Origin: Halomonas sp. GFAJ-1
GTDB taxonomy: Bacteria; Pseudomonadota; Gammaproteobacteria; Pseudomonadales; Halomonadaceae
Length of the DNA: 64,000 nt
Direction of reading: 5' to 3'
Assembly (NCBI GenBank): GCA_002966495.1
Contig: CP016490.1
Span: forward strand, 2,604,001-2,668,000
Shown here: positions 24,648-34,058 of the stretch, piece after piece
Layout of the letters: each line of letters starts with the position of its first letter
Position numbering within the stretch: position 1 is the stretch's first letter
Made by a program: the position numbers and the translations under genes
Notes under the pieces: model-generated
Told to the model about the DNA's origin: nothing
The model's database searches: none
What the model saw: only the letters and a program-made list of their open reading frames with translations

Positions 24648-25382
24648 CTACTGTTTGGGTAAGTGCGTTTCAAAAGCACTTAGCAGGCCGCGTAGCAGAG
24701 AAAGCTCTTTACGGCTGGGCTGGGCGCGAGCGAATAGCGCTTGCAGCTGCTCTTCTGTGCGGGCATGGGGCTGGGTAAGAAAGCCACTTTGTTGCATCAA
24801 GCGGCCAAGGTGCTCCTGAAAGTATATAAACTGCTCGCGACTTGGAGGGGTGGCCTCTAGTGGGCGTTGGTAGGCAAAGTCGCTACTGTCTCGCTTACGC
24901 CAAGCACGGTGTGCTTCATAGGCTAAAATTTGTACCGCTTGAGAAAGGTTTAAGATGCCGTACTCTGGGTTAGCCGGAATACTGACCTGGTGCGTGCAGC
25001 AACGGATCTCGTCGTTGGTAAGTCCTGAGCGTTCGCGTCCAAACACCAATGCAACCGGTGCATGCGCAGCGTTTTCAATCACGTGCTGGGCCATTTCATC
25101 AGGTTCATCGTAATGTGGTAGCGGTAAACTACGTAGCCTTGCGCTGGCGCCGACGATTTGAACGCAGTCGATCACCGCCTCCTCAAGCGAGCCGACACAA
25201 CGGGCATTTTCCAGGACATCCGTGGCGCCTGCCGCAAGGCGCGTTGCTTCTTCATCGGGAAAAGCCCGTGGATTGACCAGAACTAGCTCGGTTAACCCCA
25301 TGGTTTTCATCGCTCGGGCAGTGGCGCCAATATTTCCAGGATGAAAGGTTTGCACCAGCACGATGCGGATATTAGAAAGCAC
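24648..25382 (-). CDS. trmJ: tRNA (cytidine/uridine-2'-O)-methyltransferase TrmJ
   Basis: A 244-residue SPOUT methyltransferase acting on wobble-neighbouring position 32 of tRNA. Family blocks are IRIVLVQTFHPGNIGATARAMKTMGL (motif 1, with the catalytic Arg of NIGATARAM), ALVFGRERSGLTNDEI (motif 2) and PANPEYGILNLSQAVQILAYE (motif 3, knot and AdoMet site), followed by the TrmJ C-terminal extension. It appears monocistronic. Confidence 0.95.
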   Translation of the reverse strand: MLSNIRIVLVQTFHPGNIGATARAMKTMGLTELVLVNPRAFPDEEATRLAAGATDVLENARCVGSLEEAVIDCVQIVGASARLRSLPLPHYDEPDEMAQHVIENAAHAPVALVFGRERSGLTNDEIRCCTHQVSIPANPEYGILNLSQAVQILAYEAHRAWRKRDSSDFAYQRPLEATPPSREQFIYFQEHLGRLMQQSGFLTQPHARTEEQLQALFARAQPSRKELSLLRGLLSAFETHLPKQ

Positions 25383-25486
25383 GGTAATAAAGACCTAGAA
25401 GCTGCCAAAGAAAGGCTCTGATGGTAGCACGCTTTGACGCTTGAGCAGAGGCGAGGAGGTGTTGGCCTTTCCGGCTTGTTAAAATA

Positions 25487-25515
25487 AAAGAACCCCGCAC
25501 TTGGCGGGGTTCTTT
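25487..25515 (-). terminator. groESL operon terminator, now downstream of the intron
   Basis: AAGAACCCCGC and GCGGGGTTCTT form an 11-bp stem around a 5-base loop. On the minus strand it is followed by TTTTATTTT. It is the first intrinsic terminator downstream of groEL, and the group II intron separates it from the gene. It can probably also act in the plus direction. Confidence 0.85.
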
Positions 25516-25595
25516 ACGACGTTGATCGTCAGAGCGATAGGCTCAGGGGTGCATGTCGGGTAGCAGCAGTGCATTACTGCACCGCCGCCCCCTAA

Positions 25596-25629
25596 GAACC
25601 GTACGTGCGAGTTTCCCCGCATACGGCTC
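25596..25629 (-). ncRNA. Group II intron domain V
   Basis: A 34-nt hairpin starting GAGCCGTATGCGGG with the catalytic AGC triad, a GAAA loop and a closing CGTACGGTTC arm. This is the ribozyme core, and it starts where the maturase stop codon ends. Confidence 0.92.
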
Positions 25630-27328
25630 AAGCCTTTATAAGCCTCTCAAGTGAAAGGCCGGCGACACTGTTCTCCTGTTGAGCGTGCCACTGACGATGA
25701 CAGTTAGGATGCAGCAACACCAAGTTACTCAGCTCGTTACCCCCACCCTTATGCCGTTCCACCACATGGTGAATATTCCACCCGGTTTCCCAGGTGATAA
25801 CACTACGGCACATCGGGCAGCGTTTGCCTTGCCGAGTCCAGAGCGTTTGCAGTTTCTTACGACCTTTCGTCGACGCTTTCCAAGAACGTTCCAACCTGTC
25901 CTCGAAATATTGCTCGTCTCTAGGGTCATAAGGGTTCGCTTCCGCCCTTATCTTAGTATGGCGCACAATCGGGATATCCTTACTGCTCAACAACCTTACA
26001 GGCTTGCCGGGTAATAAGGTACTTTGGAAAACCCAGTTCTCGCTTTTGACGGAATGAAAATACTTCTTTTTCACCCAGCGCTTTTGACGATTACCGTGAC
26101 GCCGACAGCTCCAGCGCCACAAGAGTTTCCAAACACGGTAGTCCACATAGCCAAACGTTTCCTTAGCCACTACGTGACGATGATAATTCGCCCATCCCAG
26201 TAGTACGGGATTAAGCTGGCGAATCAAGATGTCCTGTCGCGACATGCAGTTGCGTCTGACGATGGCCTTGAGTTTTCTCAGGTGTCGCTGCAGGTTCTGA
26301 CGGCTAGGCTTAATCAACAGCTTGCCGTTGTACTTCCGCAGATTCTGCCCAAGAAAATCAAATCCTTCTGTAATGTGCGTCACCACTGTCTTGCTGGCCG
26401 ACAACGTTAACCCCCGCTCTGCCATAAAGGCAGAAACGATGGGCAACACATCATTTTCTAACAGCTCTTTTGAGATGCCCGTAATGATGAAATCATCGGC
26501 GTAACGCACATAATTAACTTTGGTCTTGTAGCTGGCTTTGGTGTTTTTCTTCCCAAAGTGGGATTCCAACACTTTTTCCAGCCCATCAAGCGCCAAGTTG
26601 GCTAATACCGGAGAGATGATCCCGCCCTGGGGCGTTCCTGCCTCTGTCGGATACAGTTGTTTGGACTCCATGAATCCCGATTTCAGCCACTTTTTGAGCA
26701 CTTGCTTGTCCATCGGGACATTAGCCAGCAGCCAATCGTGACTGATATTGTCAAAGCACCCCTTGATATCTCCCTCCAGCACCCATTCAGCAGAGTGCTT
26801 ACGACTCAAATTGACAAAGCATTGCTCTATCGCATCAGCCGTTGAGCGCCAGGGGCGAAATCCATAGCTATTACGATCAGCGACCGTTTCCGACACGGGT
26901 TCAAGCGCCAGCAAATACAGTGCTTGCATAGCTCGATCCCGCATCGTAGGTATCCCTAGGGGGCGGCGTGAGCCGTCCGTTTTGGGAATATAAACACGCC
27001 TTAATGGGGCAGGGCGATAACCCTTCCTTTTCAGCCTGCTTAACGCTAACCACTTCGCTTGTGGAGTGCTCCACAGTTCACCATCAACACCGGGCGTTTT
27101 CTTGCCCCGGTTTTCAGTAACACGTCTAACGGCCGATGCTCTGGCCGCAAACGAGTGGGTCAGTAGTCGTTGCAAGGCTTTCACCTTACGCCAACGTTTT
27201 TCCCGAGTCGCCTTCGCGATCCGCACCTGTAGCCCTCTCACCTGCCTATTGACGACAGACCAATCAATGGTATGCCAGCTTTCGGGCGGGTGGGAGAACG
27301 CAGGTACTTTCTTAAAGCTCGTACTCAT
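25628..27328 (-). CDS. ltrA: Group II intron reverse transcriptase/maturase with HNH endonuclease
   Basis: A 566-residue LtrA-like protein. RT domain motifs run from about residue 75 to 330, including RPLGIPTMRDRAMQALYLLALEP, the TPQGGIISPVLANLALDGLE block and the catalytic YVRYADDF. The maturase X domain follows. The C-terminus has an HNH endonuclease with zinc cysteines (CPMCRSVITWETGWNIHHVVERHKGGG, then LVLLHPNCHRQWH). RT catalyses target-primed reverse transcription, HNH nicks the second strand, and X promotes splicing. All catalytic motifs look intact, so the intron may be mobile. Confidence 0.95.
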   Translation of the reverse strand: MSTSFKKVPAFSHPPESWHTIDWSVVNRQVRGLQVRIAKATREKRWRKVKALQRLLTHSFAARASAVRRVTENRGKKTPGVDGELWSTPQAKWLALSRLKRKGYRPAPLRRVYIPKTDGSRRPLGIPTMRDRAMQALYLLALEPVSETVADRNSYGFRPWRSTADAIEQCFVNLSRKHSAEWVLEGDIKGCFDNISHDWLLANVPMDKQVLKKWLKSGFMESKQLYPTEAGTPQGGIISPVLANLALDGLEKVLESHFGKKNTKASYKTKVNYVRYADDFIITGISKELLENDVLPIVSAFMAERGLTLSASKTVVTHITEGFDFLGQNLRKYNGKLLIKPSRQNLQRHLRKLKAIVRRNCMSRQDILIRQLNPVLLGWANYHRHVVAKETFGYVDYRVWKLLWRWSCRRHGNRQKRWVKKKYFHSVKSENWVFQSTLLPGKPVRLLSSKDIPIVRHTKIRAEANPYDPRDEQYFEDRLERSWKASTKGRKKLQTLWTRQGKRCPMCRSVITWETGWNIHHVVERHKGGGNELSNLVLLHPNCHRQWHAQQENSVAGLSLERLIKA

Positions 27329-28363
27329 CTTGCTGTCCTCCGAATGCCGATACGACGACCCTCGGAGAACAAATACATTAATCCCTTGCGGGAGTGTATT
27401 TGCTCCCGCAAGGGTAGGGTAGGAACGCTAATTTGCTGCGCCTACCTATATCGTAATATCAGCATGACAGAACGCTTTACAGCGCTATCACACGATTAAA
27501 GACCAGTTGGAAGTGGGCCCCGTTTCCGGTAGAGGAACCTTTAACCCCTTATCCACCCCGTTACAGGATGGTATTCGCTTTTTCCAACCTCCCAAGCCTG
27601 CACCTCCCACAGCGTTGATTGCTCTTCGCCTGCCCGAAGGGCGGAGATACAGGGTTTCCGAGTTCCGTGTCGATGACACGAGTCACTTAGGTTCTGCCAA
27701 TACACCGAAGGCTGAGTGGCAACGTATCCCCAGATGTAAGAGGGATAGCCAGCCTTCTACCTTTTGGTCAGAGCGCATCAGTAGCTTGCGCTCCTTGCGG
27801 CTGACGGTGCTTGTAAGCAGTTCACATAAGTTAACCGTATGACCCAGTCTAGCCTCTCAACCGCTTGCTACTAGCGGCATCCTTGATCCACCTCACGGTG
27901 AGAACAAGCCCTAATTGGGGAGTACATTGTCAGGAAGCTTCGAACCCCGCCGTTACCAGCGACGCACTATCCCTAGACTACCGTTGGTTGCACAACGGGT
28001 TCCACTCGACCGCAATGAACAAGTTACTTTTGCTCAAGGCAGCGCGGAACAATCATCAGACACAGCTTCACACCGGCAGGCGCTTAGCTTTCTTTTAAAC
28101 GTAGATATCCCCGTTGCATCGCAGCTTGAAATTTAAAGCTGCTTCAACGTGTATCCTTCATAGGAGGGGTACAGGCTTAAGCCAATACTCGCGACCGGAT
28201 ACTCCCTTAAGGAGCGCCGATACCCGAGCTGGTGTTCAGCCCGGATATCGGGTTTATAGAGGCTATTTTCTGCTGGAAAGTGAGGCACTTACTGTATTAA
28301 AGTAAGTGCTCTCACCGGGGACGTAACCCAGCCAGGCTAGCTACCTGCGCGACTCTCGTCGCA

Positions 28364-30007
28364 TCACATCATGCCGCCCATACCACCCATTCCGCCCATG
28401 CCACCCATATCAGGCGCGGCATCTTTCTCTTCCGGGTCTTCAGCGATCATGCACTCGGTGGTGATCATAAGACCTGCAACAGAACCAGCGGACTGCAGCG
28501 CAGTACGGGTAACTTTTGCCGGATCTAGAACGCCCATTTCGAACAGGTCGCCAAACTCGCCAGTTTGTGCGTTGTAACCAAAGTTGCCGGTTTCGTCTTT
28601 CACACGGTTGATAACCACTGCGGGTTCTTCACCAGCGTTAGAAACGATTTGACGCAGCGGTGACTGCATAGCGCGTAGGGCCATGTTGATACCGTGGTTC
28701 TGGTCTTCGTTTTCGCCAGTCAGGCCTTGTACTTTGGCCATAACGCGAACCAGTGCAGTACCGCCGCCAGGTACAACACCTTCTTCAACGGCTGCACGCG
28801 TAGAGTGCAGCGCGTCTTCGACGCGGGCTTTCTTCTCTTTCATTTCTACTTCGGTGGCAGCTCCGACGCGGATAACAGCAACACCGCCTGCCAGTTTGGC
28901 AACGCGCTCTTGCAGCTTCTCTTTGTCGTAGTCAGAAGAGGTTTCTTCGATTTGCGCGCGGATCTGGTTAACGCGTGCTTCGATATCGCCTTCTGCACCA
29001 GCGCCATCAATGATGGTGGTGTTCTCTTTAGACATAGTCATACGCTTAGCGGTACCCAGATGATCCAGGTTCGCTTGCTCAAGCGTCAGGCCTACTTCTT
29101 CGGAGATAACCGTGCCGTTAGTCAGGATGGCGATATCCTGCAGCATGGATTTGCGACGGTCGCCAAAGCCCGGTGCTTTAGCAGCGGCCACTTTAACGAT
29201 ACCGCGCATGTTGTTCACAACCAGCGTTGCCAGGGCTTCGCCTTCAATATCTTCAGCGATGATAGCCAGCGGCTTGCCTTGTTTAGCAACCGCTTCTAGT
29301 ACAGGCAGTAGCTCGCGGATGTTGGAGATCTTTTTATCCACTATCAGGATGTAAGGATCTTCCAGTTCAACCGTCATGGTATCCTGGTTGGTAACGAAGT
29401 AGGGCGAGAGGTAGCCGCGATCAAACTGCATGCCTTCAACGACTTCCAGCTCGTCTTCAAAGCCACGGCCTTCATCAACAGTGATGACGCCTTCTTTACC
29501 GACTTTTTCCATCGCTTCAGCGATGATTTCACCGATGCGCTTGTCACCGTTAGCAGAGATAGTGCCTACCTGGGCAATCGACTTGGTGTCGGTGCAAGGT
29601 ACAGACATCGCCTTGATTTCTTTAACGGCAGCGGCAACGGCTTGATCAATACCGCGCTTAAGATCCATCGGGTTCATGCCCGCGGTTACGCCTTTCAGGC
29701 CTTCCGCAATAATGGCCTGAGCCAGAACGGTAGCGGTGGTGGTGCCGTCACCCGCAGCGTCAGAAGTCTGTGAAGCAACTTCTTTTACCATCTGTGCGCC
29801 CATGTTTTCGAACTTGTCTTTCAGCTCGATCTCTTTGGCAACAGAAACACCGTCTTTAGTAACGGTCGGAGAGCCAAACGACTTTTCCAGTACTACGTTA
29901 CGGCCTTTTGGGCCCAGGGTGACTTTTACTGCATTTGCCAGTACGTCAACACCACGCGCCATGCGTTTGCGGGCATCATCTGAGAACTTAACTTGTTTAG
30001 CTGACAT
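28364..30007 (-). CDS. groL: Chaperonin GroEL
   Basis: A 547-residue 60-kDa chaperonin that folds proteins in an ATP-driven 14-mer cage with GroES. It starts AKQVKFSDDARKRM and has the ATP-site block VTLGPKGRNVVLEKSFGSPTVTKDGVSVAKEI and DGTTTATVLAQAI. It ends in the usual GGM-repeat tail. Length is normal. It follows groES by about 70 bp. The stop codon TGA is probably shared with the first bases of a group II intron, so unspliced RNA still yields a full protein. If the intron ends at GACAT, spliced RNA would encode two more residues (HP) before a stop. Confidence 0.98.
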   Translation of the reverse strand: MSAKQVKFSDDARKRMARGVDVLANAVKVTLGPKGRNVVLEKSFGSPTVTKDGVSVAKEIELKDKFENMGAQMVKEVASQTSDAAGDGTTTATVLAQAIIAEGLKGVTAGMNPMDLKRGIDQAVAAAVKEIKAMSVPCTDTKSIAQVGTISANGDKRIGEIIAEAMEKVGKEGVITVDEGRGFEDELEVVEGMQFDRGYLSPYFVTNQDTMTVELEDPYILIVDKKISNIRELLPVLEAVAKQGKPLAIIAEDIEGEALATLVVNNMRGIVKVAAAKAPGFGDRRKSMLQDIAILTNGTVISEEVGLTLEQANLDHLGTAKRMTMSKENTTIIDGAGAEGDIEARVNQIRAQIEETSSDYDKEKLQERVAKLAGGVAVIRVGAATEVEMKEKKARVEDALHSTRAAVEEGVVPGGGTALVRVMAKVQGLTGENEDQNHGINMALRAMQSPLRQIVSNAGEEPAVVINRVKDETGNFGYNAQTGEFGDLFEMGVLDPAKVTRTALQSAGSVAGLMITTECMIAEDPEEKDAAPDMGGMGGMGGMGGMM

Positions 30008-30076
30008 ATTCGCTACTTCCTAAATTGAATATAAAATGTGAAAGTAAATAATCGAGGCGCTTAGCGGCAGCAATGC

Positions 30077-30376
30077 TTAGCCTTCGACGACCGCTAAAAT
30101 ATCGGCTTCGCTCATGATCAGAACTTCTTCGCCGTCGATCTTCTGCTTCTCAACGCCATAACCGTCTTTAAAAATAACGGTATCGCCAACTTTAACGTCT
30201 AGCGGGCGTACATCGCCGCTTTCAAGAATACGGCCGTTACCAACCGCCAGGATTTCGCCGCGCGTAGGTTTTTCCTGCGCGTTACCCGGTAGCACGATGC
30301 CGCCAGCGGTTTTCTGCTCTTCTTCTTTGCGGCGGATTACGACGCGATCGTGCAAAGGACGGATATTCATGCTCAC
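30077..30376 (-). CDS. groES: Co-chaperonin GroES
   Basis: A 99-residue 10-kDa co-chaperonin forming the heptameric lid of GroEL. Core sequence IRPLHDRVVIRRKEEEQKTAGGIVLPGNAQEKPTRGEI contains the mobile loop and roof. It is the first gene of the groESL operon, with a sigma-32-type promoter about 150 bp upstream. Translation may start two residues further in, at MNIRP. Confidence 0.97.
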   Translation of the reverse strand: MSMNIRPLHDRVVIRRKEEEQKTAGGIVLPGNAQEKPTRGEILAVGNGRILESGDVRPLDVKVGDTVIFKDGYGVEKQKIDGEEVLIMSEADILAVVEG

Positions 30377-30521
30377 GTTCTCCTGAGTATCGTCAAGCCT
30401 GTTGAGGCTATTAGCTTAAAATGAACTCTCGTGGACAAGTTGGCCGCGAGAAGTGAAGGCACGTTGCCTTCATGTTAATGGCGAGAGCATATGCTTTCGC
30501 CGAATTTGTCTGCTGCCTCAA

Positions 30522-30549
30522 AAGTGGGGGCTACCCAGAACCTTTCAAG
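30522..30549 (-). promoter_or_regulatory. Sigma-32 heat-shock promoter of groESL
   Basis: On the minus strand CTTGAAA (30549-30543), a 13-base spacer and CCCCACTT (30529-30522) match the RpoH consensus CTTGAAA-N13-15-CCCCAT almost fully. No CIRCE element is seen, so control is by RpoH rather than HrcA. Confidence 0.85.
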
Positions 30550-30601
30550 GGGGCGACAAGAAAAAATTTGCGTATTAGCAATTTTCTTGCCTAATAAGCA
30601 C

Positions 30602-31087
30602 TTAGTGCCGTCGAGAAGCGTCGTCCCGGCTAATGAAGTCGCCTTCAAGTGGTGCGTCCGGGCGCTCTGACTCTTGATCATGGCGTTGGCTTTGCCGCTG
30701 GTTAGAAGCGTTAGCTTGATACTGCTGTTTATGCACCGTTTTAAGCCCTAGCCAAGCAAGCCCTTTTAACATGAGTTGGCGAGCATTAGGCAATAGACAA
30801 GCGAGACCTAAGGCATCTGAAAGAAAACCGGGGGCCATCAGTAGTGCACCACCAAAAATTAGTGCCGCACCGGTGAGTAGCTCATTTGAAGGGATTTCAC
30901 CTGCCTGCATTCGCTGACGTGCTCTGGCAAAGGTTGACACTCCCTCTTTACGAATAAGATGCAGTCCCACAAAACCGGTAACAATCACTAGCAGCAGCGT
31001 CGTCAGTAAGCCAATTTGACTACCAACGGAAAAAAGCAGCACAAAGTCGAGTAAGGTAAATAGCGATATAAAAAAGAGGATGGGCAT
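30602..31087 (-). CDS. fxsA: FxsA-family membrane protein
   Basis: A 161-residue inner-membrane protein. The N-terminal ~110 residues (LFTLLDFVLLFSVGSQIGLLTTLLLVIVTGFVGLHLIRKEG, then a last helix LIFGGALLMAPGFLSDALGL) match FxsA, whose overproduction relieves F-plasmid exclusion of phage T7. The C-terminal tail is hydrophilic, rich in Gln, Arg and Ser. I start at the ATG at 31087, preceded by GGAG; 19 extra codons upstream are probably not translated. It lies upstream of groES on the same strand, an arrangement common in proteobacteria. Confidence 0.88.
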   Translation of the reverse strand: MPILFFISLFTLLDFVLLFSVGSQIGLLTTLLLVIVTGFVGLHLIRKEGVSTFARARQRMQAGEIPSNELLTGAALIFGGALLMAPGFLSDALGLACLLPNARQLMLKGLAWLGLKTVHKQQYQANASNQRQSQRHDQESERPDAPLEGDFISRDDASRRH

Positions 31088-31364
31088 AATGCGCTCCATA
31101 ACAGGCGTAATCGCTGGATATGGTGGCAGAAATACACAAAACAAGCAGCTTTTAACAGCTTGGCTATGGGCAAGGGATTTTTAAGTACTCGATTTTTGGT
31201 GCAGCTTCTTCTATGCTGCAGTGCACAATTTTTTTATAGCAGTCACCCTAGAGGGCTGTTCTGAGTGAGGCATGTGTGTAGGTAGCTGTAAAAGTAGCTA
31301 GGACTAATTTTACAGCTAAGTTGTTACGCCAGTGCTTTAGAGTATCTTGTTGAAGGAGAGTGAC

Positions 31365-32126
31365 ATGCAGTTGACCGATAAAGTTATTGCTATTACTGGC
31401 GGTGCGCGCGGCTTGGGTTTTGCTACCGCTCAGCGGCTAGGCGCTCAGGGCGCGCGTTTGGCGCTACTCGATATGAGTGCTGAAGCGCTTGATGAGGCAG
31501 TCTCGTCGCTTTCGTCCCAGCATATTGATGCGCAGGCATTTGTGGTCAATGTTGCCGATGAAGCGTCGGTTCAAACGGCCTTCGCTGACATTGCGACTCG
31601 TATGGGTCCCGTGAGTGGTTGCGTTAATAATGCAGGTGTCACTGACGATGCACTGCTTATCAAAGCTAAAGATGGCAAGGTTGAGAAGCGGATGTCGTTG
31701 TCATCATGGCAAAAGGTGCTGGATGTTAATTTAACCGGGGTCTTCCTTTGTGGTCGTGAGGCAGCGACACAAATGGTAGAAGCAGGACATCAAGGCGTTA
31801 TTGTCAATATTTCCAGTATTTCCCGGGCGGGTAACATGGGGCAAAGTAATTACGCCGCTGCGAAGGCAGGCATTCATGCGCTGACGGTAACTTGGGGTAA
31901 GGAGCTTGCCCGCTATGGCATTCGTGCGGGTACCGTGGCGCCCGGTTTTATTGCCACCGATATGACAGCCTCAATGCGTCCCGATATGCTGGAGAGAATT
32001 TCAGCCAGCGTGCCGCTAAAGCAGTTAGGTGAGCCAGATAATATTGCCCAGAGCGTTGCTTTTATTTTTGAGAATGATTACTTCACGGCGCGCATTATTG
32101 AGTGTGATGGCGGTCTGCGGATTTAA
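31365..32126 (+). CDS. FabG-like short-chain dehydrogenase/reductase
   Basis: A 253-residue classical SDR: cofactor motif TGGARGLGFA (about residue 11), NNAG, the catalytic Ser-Tyr-Lys set in NISSISRAGNMGQSNYAAAKAG, and a C-terminus close to 3-oxoacyl-ACP reductases. The likely reaction is NAD(P)H-dependent ketone reduction on an acyl chain, but it stands alone outside a fatty-acid cluster, so the substrate is open. GGAG lies 6 bases before the ATG at 31365. A terminator follows. Confidence 0.88.
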   Translation: MQLTDKVIAITGGARGLGFATAQRLGAQGARLALLDMSAEALDEAVSSLSSQHIDAQAFVVNVADEASVQTAFADIATRMGPVSGCVNNAGVTDDALLIKAKDGKVEKRMSLSSWQKVLDVNLTGVFLCGREAATQMVEAGHQGVIVNISSISRAGNMGQSNYAAAKAGIHALTVTWGKELARYGIRAGTVAPGFIATDMTASMRPDMLERISASVPLKQLGEPDNIAQSVAFIFENDYFTARIIECDGGLRI

Positions 32127-32145
32127 TTGAATGGCAACCGTAATA

Positions 32146-32178
32146 AAACGCATTGGCAGGTCCTTGCCAATGCGTTTT
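32146..32178. terminator. Bidirectional terminator
   Basis: AAAACGCATTGGCA and TGCCAATGCGTTTT form a 14-bp perfect stem between the convergent SDR and the envelope protein gene; T runs flank both sides. Confidence 0.88.
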
Positions 32179-32205
32179 GAGAAGAAGCAAAAGGAGCAAA
32201 TAGCC

Positions 32206-33216
32206 TTAGAAATTGAAATAGTCGCGGTTAACTTCCCGCTGGAAGTACATCTCCAGACGCAGCGTCATTGCCCAGCGAGGGTCGTAGTTTACCTCACGCT
32301 GAAAGTGTAGCTCCGGGATGACATCGGCAAACAAGATGCCCTTATGCACGTCTCGGCGGTAACGGGTTTGGAGGTAATAATTGGTCATTCTAGGGTTGGA
32401 CGCACTTTCACCAAGAGCGATAGCGGAGTAGCGCATGGCGCTGCGATTATTTAAGCGCTGATTGAGCTCTGCAATCTCACTGAACTCAAGGGTATCCTCC
32501 TCCTCGCGCCACTGGACAGTGGTGACAAAGCGTAAATGGCGGTTGTCGGAAAGTGGGCGGCCGATATCCCATCGCGTGCGCGCTGAGTAACCTTCATTGT
32601 TAAACCACGATAGACGGTTAGAGGATTCAAGCTGCCAGGAGCCCTCGCCTATACCCCACAATCTCTCGCTGGTAAAGCGTACATAGGGGTCAAGTGGAAT
32701 CCGTAGGCGAACGCCCGCGCCAATTCGATTGCTCCAGTTCTCACGCTTGTCTCGTCTCTCTAGCCAGTCTAAGCCAAGCGTGGATGAGCGTCGGTCTCGC
32801 TGGTCATTATATAACCGTCCTGAGCCTTGATCAGCCAACGTGCCTTGTGACTCTTCTGGGTCGCTCTCAATGATTAAGCGCAACCGCTCTTCGGTAGTGG
32901 GTAAGTCGATTCGATAACGTATGCTGACATCACCGCTGGTGCCTTCACCCTCCATCCAATCAATTTCCTGACCAAGCCGAAGGTAGGATTCATTATTAAC
33001 AGAGTTTGATTCATCGCCGCCAAAAAAGGAGTCAATATTGCGTGATGTGTTATCCACCCAATTTCCCACGCGCGCACGAAAAGGCTCTACCTGCTCTTCC
33101 GCCCACTCGGGTAAGTCGCTGTCAGCTTCGTCGCCATAGGCATTGGTTTCACCATGAGCATTTGTCGCTAATACAGTGAATAAGCCAAGCCAGCAGTAAG
33201 TTATTATTTTTTGCAT
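32206..33216 (-). CDS. Exported hypothetical protein, probably outer-membrane beta-barrel
   Basis: A 336-residue protein with a clear signal peptide (MQKIITYCWLGLFTVLATNAHG). After an acidic linker the mature part shows many alternating aromatic strands with Arg and Glu (SIRYRIDLPTTEERLRLIIES, LRFVTTVQWREEEDTLEFSE, YYLQTRYRRDVHKGILFADVIPELHF) and ends in Phe (YFQREVNRDYFNF). Both traits fit an outer-membrane barrel. I recognise no named family. Confidence 0.7.
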   Translation of the reverse strand: MQKIITYCWLGLFTVLATNAHGETNAYGDEADSDLPEWAEEQVEPFRARVGNWVDNTSRNIDSFFGGDESNSVNNESYLRLGQEIDWMEGEGTSGDVSIRYRIDLPTTEERLRLIIESDPEESQGTLADQGSGRLYNDQRDRRSSTLGLDWLERRDKRENWSNRIGAGVRLRIPLDPYVRFTSERLWGIGEGSWQLESSNRLSWFNNEGYSARTRWDIGRPLSDNRHLRFVTTVQWREEEDTLEFSEIAELNQRLNNRSAMRYSAIALGESASNPRMTNYYLQTRYRRDVHKGILFADVIPELHFQREVNYDPRWAMTLRLEMYFQREVNRDYFNF

Positions 33217-33267
33217 CGAGCGGTCTCAATAGTAGCGTGAATTGGTGACTTGACTTAAAAGTGAAGC

Positions 33268-33897
33268 CTATTGTGCTTTATGGGTTTCAATCTCTTTTGC
33301 CCATTCCAGAACTCGCTTGCGTTGTCTGCGGCCATTGAGTCGGACTGTGTCCACGCTGGCTGGCGTAAGCTGGCGGTTTGGTTCTGTGTCTAGATCAAGG
33401 ATGAAGCTGCGTAAAGCACCTACCGGCATGTCTTCAGAGCCATAAATAGCAATGACACGTATGTCGAGTTGGATATTGTGCCCATGCAGCACTTCATCAT
33501 CGATTTTCCAGTGCTGTTTAACTTGGTTCACGATGTTTCCGAATGACTGAATATGCAGATAGTCGCCGGAGGCAAGCGGGCCTTGGTGGGTGCGATAGTT
33601 GACGTCTTGATCCTCGTCGCTCTGCTGCTGATACTCCACTACGTCGAGTGAGTATCGACCCTGTTGGGTGTGAAGCACAGCCACTACATGTTGAATATAG
33701 ATAGCTTCATTGCTCATGTTACTGATTAAGCAAAGGGCTTCAGTACCAATTCCTTTACCCCGATTAATAATGATTCGAGGGCGCCGTTGGCGAGCATAGC
33801 CGTTATAGAGTAATTGGGCATAAAATAACCATACAAACAGCGTGCAAACACTTGCAACGGCGGATATTGCTTGGGCGTTGTCGTCAAGCCATTCCAT
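33268..33897 (-). CDS. Hypothetical membrane-anchored protein
   Basis: A 209-residue protein with one N-terminal transmembrane helix (AISAVASVCTLFVWLFYAQLLYNGYARQRRP), so the bulk is probably cytoplasmic. The rest is a beta-rich domain with no motif I recognise (LCLISNMSNEAIYIQHVVAVL, DIRVIAIYGSEDMPVGALRSFILDL). The C-terminus is basic. It sits 51 bp upstream of the barrel protein on the same strand and could share its transcript. Confidence 0.65.
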   Translation of the reverse strand: MEWLDDNAQAISAVASVCTLFVWLFYAQLLYNGYARQRRPRIIINRGKGIGTEALCLISNMSNEAIYIQHVVAVLHTQQGRYSLDVVEYQQQSDEDQDVNYRTHQGPLASGDYLHIQSFGNIVNQVKQHWKIDDEVLHGHNIQLDIRVIAIYGSEDMPVGALRSFILDLDTEPNRQLTPASVDTVRLNGRRQRKRVLEWAKEIETHKAQ

Positions 33898-34058
33898 TGG
33901 ATGAGATCCTTCTCAATACATTGGTAAAAAGCATGACTATTAACTTAGCCTAAAAGTGAGACTCAGTCAGTAGCTTAGAAAAATTAAGAAGAGGCAAAAG
34001 TGAGAAGCAAAAAAAATTCGGTCAGCCGATGGCTACCGAATTGATTTAAAGCTTAAAT

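Larger units (their letters stand above)
25553..28367 (-). mobile_element. Group II intron with intron-encoded protein, inserted at the groEL stop codon
   Basis: A ~2.8-kb retroelement on the groEL strand. The 3' end shows a textbook domain V (25596-25629) and a domain VI hairpin with a bulged A near 25561, followed by GAC or GACAT as the 3' splice end (25555 or 25553). Domain IV holds the maturase ORF. The ~1 kb upstream (27329-28363) has no gene and contains strong hairpins expected of domains I-III. The 5' end is probably GTGATG starting at 28367, so the first intron bases complete a TGA stop for groEL. An intron in the groEL stop codon is known in Azotobacter. Exact splice sites need RNA evidence. 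Confidence 0.85.

Noticed and set aside
27488..28305. Several short open frames on both strands upstream of the maturase
   Set aside because: They lie in the structured RNA domains I-III of the group II intron and follow hairpins rather than codon bias.
28694..29299. Long plus-strand open frame (201 codons) inside groEL
   Set aside because: Antisense shadow of a conserved, high-GC coding sequence; no start signal or family likeness.
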